A DNA stretch of 19,020 nt from SFWF01 sp045638145. GTDB taxonomy: Bacteria > Bacillota > Clostridia > Oscillospirales > Acutalibacteraceae. The first letter of the stretch is position 1, and every line of letters begins with the position of its first letter. Both the position numbers and the translations under genes were made by a program. Positions 8,239 through 14,439 of the stretch are shown piece by piece. The notes beneath the pieces were generated by a model. The model saw only the letters and a list, made by a program, of their open reading frames with translations. It searched no databases and was not told where the DNA came from. The DNA lies in assembly GCA_045638145.1 (NCBI GenBank), contig JAZUAU010000023.1, forward strand, positions 1 to 19,020. Reading direction: 5' to 3'.

Positions 8239-8432
8239 TAGTCGTTTCCCTTTTCAAGAATCTCTATTTTCTGCTTTGCTTTTTGGAGCATTTCATCGCA
8301 GTATTTTGAAAGCCTTACGCCCTCCTCAAAAAGGGCAATTGATTCGTCGAGGGTAATCTCGGGGCTTTCAAGTCTTGCCGCTATTTCCTCAAGTTTTTTA
8401 TATGCTTCTTCGAAGCTTAATATTTTATCCAT
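8238..8432 (-). CDS. xseB: Exodeoxyribonuclease VII small subunit
   Basis: Small helical subunit that binds XseA in the exonuclease VII complex, which degrades single-stranded DNA. From the ATG at 8432-8430 the product is 64 residues, within the family's usual 60-85. The conserved core FEEAYKKLEEIAARLES, then LDESIALFEEGVRLSKYC, is plain. This start overlaps the xseA stop by one base (TAATG) and has AGAGGT upstream. A longer version from a TTG at 8456 adds eight residues that belong to the coding sequence of xseA in another frame and is unlikely. The overlap with xseA on one side and ispA on the other suggests coupled translation, matching the need for several XseB copies per XseA. Confidence 0.94.
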   Translation of the reverse strand: MDKILSFEEAYKKLEEIAARLESPEITLDESIALFEEGVRLSKYCDEMLQKAKQKIEILEKGND

Positions 8433-9631
8433 TATTCTACCTCTTTTACTTCGCAATGGACCTTTCCGTCCTTTAGGCGAAGGTTTATTATATCCCCTGC
8501 TGCAAGCTCGGTTTTGCTCCTTATCGTTTTGCCGTTTTTATTGGCTACGGCATAACCTCTTGCCATTGTTTTAAGGGGGCTGAGTGACTCAAGCCTTGCA
8601 ACAACGGTGACGAAATTCTTTTCACAAATTACAAGCCTTTTGTCAAGGGTGTTTTTCATTCTGTCCAATAGCCTTGCCGCTTCCCTCTTGCACTTTTCGG
8701 TTATAAAGGCTTTGGGGTCGCGGAAGACCTGCATTGTCTCTATTCTAGAAAGCTTTGCATCATATAGGTGAATTGCAGAGCTCGTTCTCATTTTGATAAG
8801 ATGCTCGTAGCCTCTGACAGATGCTGTAATTTCAGCAATATCTGGCACGGCTATTTCCGCCGCGGCAGAGGGGGTCGGGGCGCGCATATCCGATACAAAA
8901 TCGCATATTGTAAAATCCGTTTCGTGTCCTACCGCCGATATTACGGGTTTCGTGCAACGGGAAATTCTTCTTGCAAGCCCTTCATCGTTAAAGCACCAAA
9001 GGTCTTCAATTGAGCCACCACCTCGACCGATTATTATCACGTCAGCTGCGCTCTTTTCGGCTATGTCAAGCGCACTAATCAGACTTTCGGGTGCATCCTT
9101 GCCCTGCACGAGTGATGGGCAAAGCAAAATATCCGCAAGGGGCCATCGCCGAGATAAAACATTTATTATGTCCCTAACTGCGGCACCTGTATCACTCGTT
9201 ATAACTGCAATGATTTTGGGAAATTTAGGTAATATAAATTTTCGTGAAACATCGAAAAGCCCCTCAGCTTCAAGCCTCTTCTTTATCTCTTCAAGCTTTG
9301 CGTAAAGGTCGCCCGCGCCCTCGGGGATAATATCCTCGGCATAAAGCTGATATGTACCGTCGCGTTCATAGACAGACACTCTGCCTAAAGCCACTACCTT
9401 CATTCCATCCTTAAGGGGAGCTTTTAGTCTTGACGCATTTGCCTTGAACATAACACAGCGCACCACGCCACCGCTATCCTTAAGAGAAAAATAAAGATGC
9501 CCGCTAGAATAATGCTCTTTGAAATTGGATATTTCTCCGCTAACACGCAAGAGTGCAAGACGGCTGTCTGACTCGAGCAGTGAGCGTATGTAAAAGTTTA
9601 ACTGGCTGACGGTAATTACCGAATTTGCCAT
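8432..9631 (-). CDS. xseA: Exodeoxyribonuclease VII large subunit
   Basis: Catalytic subunit of exonuclease VII, which cuts single-stranded DNA from either end into oligonucleotides during repair and recombination. The 399 residues show the N-terminal OB-fold (about 5-100, with VSGEISNFKEHYSSGHLYFSLKD), then the catalytic domain with ITSDTGAAVRDI, the strongly conserved GRGGGSIEDLWCFNDE, ISAVGHETDFTICDFVSD and RAPTPSAAAE. A helical, basic C-terminal region interacts with XseB in the family. Length is slightly below that of the E. coli protein but normal for Firmicutes. The ATG start overlaps the nusB stop by one base. In Bacillus folD lies between nusB and xseA; here the two genes touch directly. 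Confidence 0.96.
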   Translation of the reverse strand: MANSVITVSQLNFYIRSLLESDSRLALLRVSGEISNFKEHYSSGHLYFSLKDSGGVVRCVMFKANASRLKAPLKDGMKVVALGRVSVYERDGTYQLYAEDIIPEGAGDLYAKLEEIKKRLEAEGLFDVSRKFILPKFPKIIAVITSDTGAAVRDIINVLSRRWPLADILLCPSLVQGKDAPESLISALDIAEKSAADVIIIGRGGGSIEDLWCFNDEGLARRISRCTKPVISAVGHETDFTICDFVSDMRAPTPSAAAEIAVPDIAEITASVRGYEHLIKMRTSSAIHLYDAKLSRIETMQVFRDPKAFITEKCKREAARLLDRMKNTLDKRLVICEKNFVTVVARLESLSPLKTMARGYAVANKNGKTIRSKTELAAGDIINLRLKDGKVHCEVKEVE

Positions 9632-10026
9632 TATTCTTCTGCCCTGATAACCGAGCCTAAAATTCCGTTTACAAATGCAGCGTCATCCTCGGTTGCATAT
9701 TTCTTTGTGAGCTCAATTGCCTCATTTACCGAAACAGCGGAAGGGATATCGTCAAAATATTTAATCTCGCAAATAGCAAGGCGAAGTGCCGAAATCGCTA
9801 CTTTAGATATGCGGTCGATTTTCCAGCCCTTTGAGTATTTTACAATAAGCTCGGTTATCTCTTCTGAGTTTTCTATTGCGCACTTTACGCACTCACTACA
9901 ATACTCGTCATCTACATAAGCTTCGTTTTCCTTTTCGGTTTCAACAAGCTCCTCAAAGCCCTCGTTTTTGAAGGTATTTTGAAAAAGTAGTATGAAAGCC
10001 TGTTCTCTTGCTTCTTTTCTTGTCAT
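9631..10026 (-). CDS. nusB: Transcription antitermination factor NusB
   Basis: RNA-binding helical protein that, with NusE (ribosomal protein S10), binds boxA of rRNA leader transcripts and prevents premature termination. From the ATG at 10026-10024 the product is 131 residues, the usual length, beginning MTRKEAREQAFILLFQ, the family N terminus. It ends with the family signatures DIPSAVSVNEAIELTKKY and AAFVNGILG. GAGGTG stands just upstream as ribosome-binding site. The frame stays open for 20 more codons to an ATG at 10086, but that stretch covers the putative -10 promoter box and has no family similarity, so I reject it. nusB is first in the ten-gene operon and is preceded by a good promoter. 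Confidence 0.95.
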   Translation of the reverse strand: MTRKEAREQAFILLFQNTFKNEGFEELVETEKENEAYVDDEYCSECVKCAIENSEEITELIVKYSKGWKIDRISKVAISALRLAICEIKYFDDIPSAVSVNEAIELTKKYATEDDAAFVNGILGSVIRAEE

Positions 10027-10064
10027 AAGACACCTCGCAAAAATTATATAATTATACATAATAT

Positions 10065-10093
10065 ATAATATATTATCTTTATGCATTTTTCAA
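10065..10093 (-). promoter_or_regulatory. Promoter of the nusB-xseA-xseB-ispA-dxs-tlyA-nadK-argR-recN-tyrS operon
   Basis: On the minus strand TTGAAA (10093-10088) and TATTAT (10070-10065) are 17 bases apart, a close match to the housekeeping sigma consensus. The leader to nusB would be about 30 bases. It lies back to back with the divergent promoter at 10144-10172. Between them are the palindrome GCATA-A-TATGC and an A/T-centred inverted repeat CACAAAATTGTG, which could be an operator but match no regulator I can name. Confidence 0.65.
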
Positions 10094-10143
10094 GCATAAT
10101 ATGCACAAAATTGTGTGTCTTTTCGTTTTTTATAATATTTTTG

Positions 10144-10172
10144 TTGTATTTTCTTATTTTTTCTGCTACAAT
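10144..10172 (+). promoter_or_regulatory. Promoter of the DivIVA-like / fumarase-beta-like / sdaA unit
   Basis: TTGTAT (10144-10149) and TACAAT (10167-10172) are 17 bases apart, and the -10 is extended by TGC. A very strong Shine-Dalgarno (AAGGAGG at 10188-10194) precedes the ATG at 10201. Together they suggest good expression of the first gene. Confidence 0.7.
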
Positions 10173-10200
10173 ATAAGGACAAATAAAAAGGAGGGGGATT

Positions 10201-10767
10201 ATGGCAGTCGAATTCAGAACCGGTGTTTTCGGTTTTAACCGTAATGACGTATTGGAATATATTCATAAAAAAGATGCCGATATGAAGATTCAGGAGGCAG
10301 AATTTAAGAATAAAATCAAGGCTTTGGAAGAGGAGCTTTCCTCTTTGAAGGTTCAATTTAACGATGCCGTTAAAAATAATGCCGAGCTCTCCACTGAAAA
10401 CGCAAGTCTTTCTGCCACAGTACAGGAATACAAGGCAAAAGAAAATGAGATTGAGTCCCTCTCTAGAAAAATCGGTAAGCTTTACCTTGTTTCAAAGTCG
10501 AGTGCAAAATCCATTGTAAACCGCGCAGAAGAAAATGCCGATATTATTACAACCCAAGCAAATATCCGCCTTCACAATATTGAGCAGACTGAGCAGTCGC
10601 TTCACGACATTACCCGCCAGATTGTTTTGGCTTCTCAGCAGTACGTAAAGGAACTAAACACCATTGAGACCTCACTTTCCGAGGCAAAACAGATTATCAG
10701 CGAAAATAATGCCGAGAAGGTTCGCATAAGCGAAGAATTTTCCGACATTTACGAAAAGCTTGGCTAA
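10201..10767 (+). CDS. DivIVA-like coiled-coil protein
   Basis: The 188-residue protein opens with FRTGVFGFNRNDVLEYIHKKD (about residues 5-25), which resembles the N-terminal membrane-curvature-sensing segment of DivIVA/GpsB proteins. The rest is strongly helical, with heptad-like runs of Leu, Ile, Glu and Lys (about 28-95 and 125-188) that should form coiled coils. No signal peptide or membrane segment is seen. Such proteins act at the division septum or cell poles as scaffolds in Firmicutes. It is first in a plus-strand unit and overlaps the next gene by one base (TAATG). The neighbours are metabolic, so context does not confirm a division role. It is shorter and more divergent than true DivIVA, so I give no symbol. 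Confidence 0.65.
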   Translation: MAVEFRTGVFGFNRNDVLEYIHKKDADMKIQEAEFKNKIKALEEELSSLKVQFNDAVKNNAELSTENASLSATVQEYKAKENEIESLSRKIGKLYLVSKSSAKSIVNRAEENADIITTQANIRLHNIEQTEQSLHDITRQIVLASQQYVKELNTIETSLSEAKQIISENNAEKVRISEEFSDIYEKLG

Positions 10768-11300
10768 TGAGAGAGATTAAAGTTAATACAAATGAACTTT
10801 TCACGGTTGCCGCAAATATTAAAGCCGGTGACCGTGTCATACTTTCAGGGGTTGTTTACACCGCGCGCGATGCCGCCCACAAAAGGATATTTGAGCTTCT
10901 TGATATAGGTGCTCCACTTCCATTTTGTTTAGAGAATGCCGCTATTTATTATGCGGGACCTACCCCAACGCCCGAGCATCTGCCGATTGGCAGCTGCGGT
11001 CCTACCACATCGAGCCGAATGGACCCCTACTCTCCCCGTCTTTTTGACCTTGGGGTGAAATGTGTTATCGGTAAGGGTGACCGAAGCAACGAGGTCTGCC
11101 GCGCAATCGAGCGAAACGGGGCTGTATATCTCTCGGCTGTCGGCGGAGCAGGTGCGCTTGCCGCTTCGTGTATTACCGAATGTGAGGTAATCGCATTCCC
11201 GGAGTTTGGCTGCGAATCTGTAAAGCGGCTCGTTTTTAAGGATTTTCCGTTAATCTGCGCTATTGATGCTACGGGCGGCAATCTTTTTAAATCAAGATAA
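10767..11300 (+). CDS. Class I fumarase / tartrate dehydratase beta-subunit-like protein
   Basis: The 177 residues match the C-terminal (beta) part of iron-sulfur-dependent class I hydro-lyases: LSGVVYTARDAAHKR (about 27-40), the GPTTSSRMDPY block (about 78-88) and IGKGDRS (about 101-107). In the family this subunit supplies substrate-binding residues, while the alpha subunit carries the [4Fe-4S] cluster. The two together interconvert fumarate and malate, or act on tartrate. No alpha subunit is encoded next to it: the gene before is a coiled-coil protein and the gene after is serine dehydratase. It may pair with an alpha subunit encoded elsewhere, or may have taken a different job. The ATG overlaps the preceding stop by one base. 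The family is secure, the substrate is not. Confidence 0.85.
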   Translation: MREIKVNTNELFTVAANIKAGDRVILSGVVYTARDAAHKRIFELLDIGAPLPFCLENAAIYYAGPTPTPEHLPIGSCGPTTSSRMDPYSPRLFDLGVKCVIGKGDRSNEVCRAIERNGAVYLSAVGGAGALAASCITECEVIAFPEFGCESVKRLVFKDFPLICAIDATGGNLFKSR

Positions 11301-11318
11301 TTTAGAGAGGCGATTTTT

Positions 11319-12515
11319 ATGCAATCTTTAAAATATTTGTTCAGAATCGGAAGAGGCCCGTCTTCTTCTCACACTATGGGACCCTTTGCGGCGGCAAAGA
11401 AATTCCTGTCTGAATACCCGGATGCTGAAAGTTATGAGATAATCCTTTACGGCTCGCTTGCTAAAACAGGCAAAGGACACATGACCGACCAGGTAATCGA
11501 AGAAACCTTTAAAGACTGTAACCACAAGATAATTTTCGATACTGAAACCCCGACCGAGCGTCATCCCAACACCCTTGATTTTACTGCGAAATACCCCGAC
11601 AAAACCGTAACACAGCGTTTTTACAGTATCGGTGGCGGCGAGGTTGTTCGTGACGGCGAAAATGCAACCGAGCACGAAAGCATCTACTTCCTTTCAAAGT
11701 TTACCGATATTAGTAACTACTGCCGTGAAAAGGGTATAAGACTTTGGCAGTACGTTGAGGAATGTGAAGGCGAAGAGATTTGGGATTATCTTCGCAACTG
11801 CTGGGCAGTTATGCAAAACGCCATTAAGGAAGGCTTAGAGGCAGAGGGTGTTCTTCACGGCGGTATCGGCACAAAAAGAAAAGCTCGTTACCTTTTCCGT
11901 CAGAAGCATATTGACGAAAGCGAAGAAACCAAGACCAACCGACTTATCTGTGCCTATGCCTACGCGGTAAGCGAGCAGAATGCATCGGGTGGCGAGATTG
12001 TAACTGCCCCTACCTGCGGTGCTTGCGGAGTTTTACCTGCCGTTTTAAAGTTTTTACAGCCGAAGCGGAATTTCTCTGAAGAAGATATTCTCCACGCTAT
12101 GGCGGCGGCCGGAATTATCGGAAATCTGATAAAGACAAACGCTTCTATCAGCGGTGCTGAGTGCGGCTGTCAGGCAGAAATTGGTACCGCCTGCGCAATG
12201 GCGGCGGCAGCAGCGGCAGAGCTTTACGAGCTCGACCTTGACCAGATAGAATATGCGGCAGAAATGTCTATTGAGCATCATTTGGGACTTACCTGCGACC
12301 CCATACTCGGACTTGTGCAGATTCCCTGCATTGAGCGAAACGCCATCGCCGCAATGCGGGCGCTTAACGCTACAAACCTTGCAGATTTTTTAGCCGATAC
12401 CCGTATGATAACCTTTGATATGATTGTTGATACAATGTACGAAACGGGCAAAGACCTTAAGGTTATTTACCGAGAGACCTCCGAGGGCGGACTTGCAAAG
12501 AATTTTAACCAGTAA
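11319..12515 (+). CDS. sdaA: L-serine ammonia-lyase, single-chain iron-sulfur type
   Basis: Deaminates L-serine to pyruvate and ammonia using a [4Fe-4S] cluster. The 398 residues combine both functional parts in one chain. The N-terminal beta-like domain has GPSSSHTMGP at about 13-22. The C-terminal catalytic domain has candidate cluster or active-site cysteines in PTCGACG (about 232-238), GAECGCQAE (about 279-287) and LTCDP (about 325-328), with another Cys near 337. Many Firmicutes split these parts into SdaAB and SdaAA; here they are fused, and the chain is about 50 residues shorter than E. coli SdaA. The ATG has AGAGG eight bases upstream and lies 18 bases after the fumarase-like gene, so the two are probably co-transcribed. 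Transcription should stop at the hairpin at 12514-12549. No nearby transporter or regulator gene is seen. Confidence 0.92.
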   Translation: MQSLKYLFRIGRGPSSSHTMGPFAAAKKFLSEYPDAESYEIILYGSLAKTGKGHMTDQVIEETFKDCNHKIIFDTETPTERHPNTLDFTAKYPDKTVTQRFYSIGGGEVVRDGENATEHESIYFLSKFTDISNYCREKGIRLWQYVEECEGEEIWDYLRNCWAVMQNAIKEGLEAEGVLHGGIGTKRKARYLFRQKHIDESEETKTNRLICAYAYAVSEQNASGGEIVTAPTCGACGVLPAVLKFLQPKRNFSEEDILHAMAAAGIIGNLIKTNASISGAECGCQAEIGTACAMAAAAAAELYELDLDQIEYAAEMSIEHHLGLTCDPILGLVQIPCIERNAIAAMRALNATNLADFLADTRMITFDMIVDTMYETGKDLKVIYRETSEGGLAKNFNQ

Positions 12516-12549
12516 AAAAAGATGAGTTGGAAATCCAACTCATCTTTTT
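12514..12549. terminator. Bidirectional terminator between convergent sdaA and lysA
   Basis: An almost perfect stem pairs GATGAGTTGG (12521-12530) with CCAACTCATC (12535-12544) around a four-base loop. It is flanked by A5 on the left and T5 on the right that extend the pairing and supply a U tail in either direction. The sdaA stop lies at its left edge and the lysA stop three bases to its right, so it can end both operons. Confidence 0.88.
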
Positions 12550-12552
12550 GTT

Positions 12553-13848
12553 TTATATATCGTTTCTGACTAAATCTTCAAAGGTTTCACGCTTTATAAC
12601 GACCCTCGGACTTCCGTTTTTGAGCATTACTGCGGCAGGGCGGCAGATTCTGTTATAATTGCTTGCCATTGAGTAGTTATACGCTCCCGTTGCAAGGACG
12701 GCGAGTGTATCTCCTGCCTCGGGTGTCTGAATCATTGTATTTTCCTGAATTACGTCGCCCGATTCACAGCACTTTCCTGCAACCGTTACCTTCATACCGC
12801 GCGGCTTATCGGCCTTGTTTGCAATAACTATCTCATAATCGGCACCGTATAGGGCATAACGCGGATTGTCAGCCATTCCGCCGTCTACCGCAACATAGGT
12901 GCGAATATCCTTTATAGTCTTAACCGAACCAACCTTGTAAAGTGTAAGTGTTGAAGCACCAACGATTGATCGACCGGGTTCAACGAGAATTTTGGGCAAA
13001 GCCATATCAAACTCTTCACAGTACTTATGAACCGAATTGCAAAGAATCTTTATGCTGTCCTCGGTTGCAACTGCACGGTCGGTTTTAAGATATTTAATTC
13101 CGTAGCCGCCACCGAAATTAATCTCGGAAAGAGTAATATTATAATCATCGCGAATTTTCTTTGCAAATCGAAGCATAACCTCTGCCGCCGCAGCAAAAGG
13201 TTCAGTTTCAAAAATCTGGGAGCCAATATGACAATGAATTCCGACAAGGTTTACATTGGGAAGCGAGGCCGCCGCTTTAACCGCATTGTCAGCCTCTCCG
13301 TTTTCGAGTGCAAAGCCAAATTTAGAATCTATCTGACCCGTCTGAATATAGCTGTGTGTATGAGCATCGATACCTGGCTTGATTCTGAAAAGAATGTCTG
13401 CTTTTTTACCCTTTTCGTATGCTATTTTATCGAGTGTATAAAGCTCGGTTATGTTGTCTACAACTATTCTGCCGATACCTTGTTCCAGGGCAAAGGAAAG
13501 CTCGTCAGCGGTCTTGTTATTGCCGTGGAAATAAATCTTTCCTGCATCAAAGCCCGCCGAAACCGCAGTATAAAGCTCACCTGCCGAAACAACATCGGCA
13601 CCGAGACCCTCACTCTTTACAAGTCGGTACATTTCCTTGCAGGAGAACGCCTTGCTTGCATAAAGGACCTGTGCTTCGCCCTTGTAGTGCTTTTTAAAGG
13701 ACTCTACGTAGCCTTTGCAGTTCTGTCTTATATCGTCTTCATCAAAGACGTAAAGGGGTGTGCCAAAGCGGTTCGAAAGCTCTACTGTATCTACACCGCC
13801 GAGGGTGAGATGCCCCTCGGCGTTTACGCCGTATCTGTTTGTAAGCAT
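12553..13848 (-). CDS. lysA: Diaminopimelate decarboxylase
   Basis: PLP-dependent enzyme making L-lysine from meso-diaminopimelate, the last step of lysine synthesis. The 431 residues show the fold-type III barrel with the PLP lysine in VLYASKAFSC (Lys at about 66), then GIHCHIGSQI, the phosphate-binding INFGGGYGIKY, VEPGRSIVG and the active-site CCESGD motif contributed across the dimer. Length is normal. The ATG has GAAGGAG nine bases upstream, inside the end of engB, and is one base from the engB stop, so lysA is probably the last gene of lon-engB-lysA. This linkage to a protease/GTPase operon is not one I know as conserved. A 280-codon open frame on the opposite strand (13027-13869) is treated as a shadow. 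Confidence 0.96.
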   Translation of the reverse strand: MLTNRYGVNAEGHLTLGGVDTVELSNRFGTPLYVFDEDDIRQNCKGYVESFKKHYKGEAQVLYASKAFSCKEMYRLVKSEGLGADVVSAGELYTAVSAGFDAGKIYFHGNNKTADELSFALEQGIGRIVVDNITELYTLDKIAYEKGKKADILFRIKPGIDAHTHSYIQTGQIDSKFGFALENGEADNAVKAAASLPNVNLVGIHCHIGSQIFETEPFAAAAEVMLRFAKKIRDDYNITLSEINFGGGYGIKYLKTDRAVATEDSIKILCNSVHKYCEEFDMALPKILVEPGRSIVGASTLTLYKVGSVKTIKDIRTYVAVDGGMADNPRYALYGADYEIVIANKADKPRGMKVTVAGKCCESGDVIQENTMIQTPEAGDTLAVLATGAYNYSMASNYNRICRPAAVMLKNGSPRVVIKRETFEDLVRNDI

Positions 13849-13849
13849 T

Positions 13850-14431
13850 TTACATTTCTCCTTCTATAATCTCCCTGAGTCGCTCTGCGCCCTCGCCGTT
13901 TTGAGCCGAGAATGGCACAATTTCTACGCCGACTCCGTATTCCCCAAGCTCTGTACCGATTTTTTCCATCCTTTCGGCATATTCGGTTTTGTTAAGTTTG
14001 TCGCTCTTTGTAAGAACTACGGTATAGGGCATTTCCATCTGATATAAAAAATCGAGCATAGCTATATCATGGTCGGATGGCGGATGGCGCATATCAATAA
14101 GTGCAAAAACCATACGGATATCGCGGTCGGATTTAAAATAGCCCTCCATAAGGTCGGACCAACGGTCGCGTTCGGCAAAGGGTACCTTTGCATAGCCGTA
14201 GCCCGGCAGGTCAACTATACGGATATTGTCTGCACGGTAAAAGTTAACCGTAACCGTTTTACCCGGTTTTCCGCTGACACGAGCGAGGGATTTTCTGTTT
14301 ACAAGCTTATTGATAAGGGATGATTTTCCGACATTTGACCTGCCCGAAAAGCAAAATTCAGGGAGATTTGAAGCATCAAGCTGTGCCGCCGTTCCAAAAG
14401 CCTTTTCAAAATATACGTTATTAAAATTCAT
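13850..14431 (-). CDS. engB: Ribosome-biogenesis GTPase EngB/YsxC
   Basis: Essential GTPase needed for late assembly of the 50S ribosomal subunit in Bacillus. Seen: G1 GRSNVGKSS (about 30-38), the switch region with GKTVTVNFY, G3 DLPGYGYAKVP, G4 TKSDK and G5 FSAQNG. From the ATG at 14431-14429 the product is 193 residues and the P-loop falls at the same position as in B. subtilis YsxC. A GTG at 14440 would add three residues and overlap the lon stop by one base (TAGTG); neither start has a clear Shine-Dalgarno, so the start is uncertain by three codons. lon-engB adjacency is the conserved Bacillus arrangement (lonA-ysxC), which supports both identifications. Confidence 0.95.
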   Translation of the reverse strand: MNFNNVYFEKAFGTAAQLDASNLPEFCFSGRSNVGKSSLINKLVNRKSLARVSGKPGKTVTVNFYRADNIRIVDLPGYGYAKVPFAERDRWSDLMEGYFKSDRDIRMVFALIDMRHPPSDHDIAMLDFLYQMEMPYTVVLTKSDKLNKTEYAERMEKIGTELGEYGVGVEIVPFSAQNGEGAERLREIIEGEM

Positions 14432-14439
14432 AACACTCA

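Noticed and set aside
10027..10086. Longer nusB start at 10086
   Set aside because: The extra 20 codons cover the putative -10 promoter box, are AT-rich, lack family similarity, and a good ribosome-binding site sits before the internal ATG at 10026.
10090..10356. 88-codon minus-strand open frame overlapping the divergent promoter and the DivIVA-like gene
   Set aside because: No ribosome-binding site, low-complexity Lys/Tyr-rich product, and it overlaps both promoters and a better supported gene.
13027..13869. 280-codon plus-strand open frame opposite lysA
   Set aside because: It lies wholly over lysA, has no ribosome-binding site or family similarity, is unusually rich in Cys and Lys, and is explained by the codon bias of lysA, which avoids codons that read as stops on the other strand.
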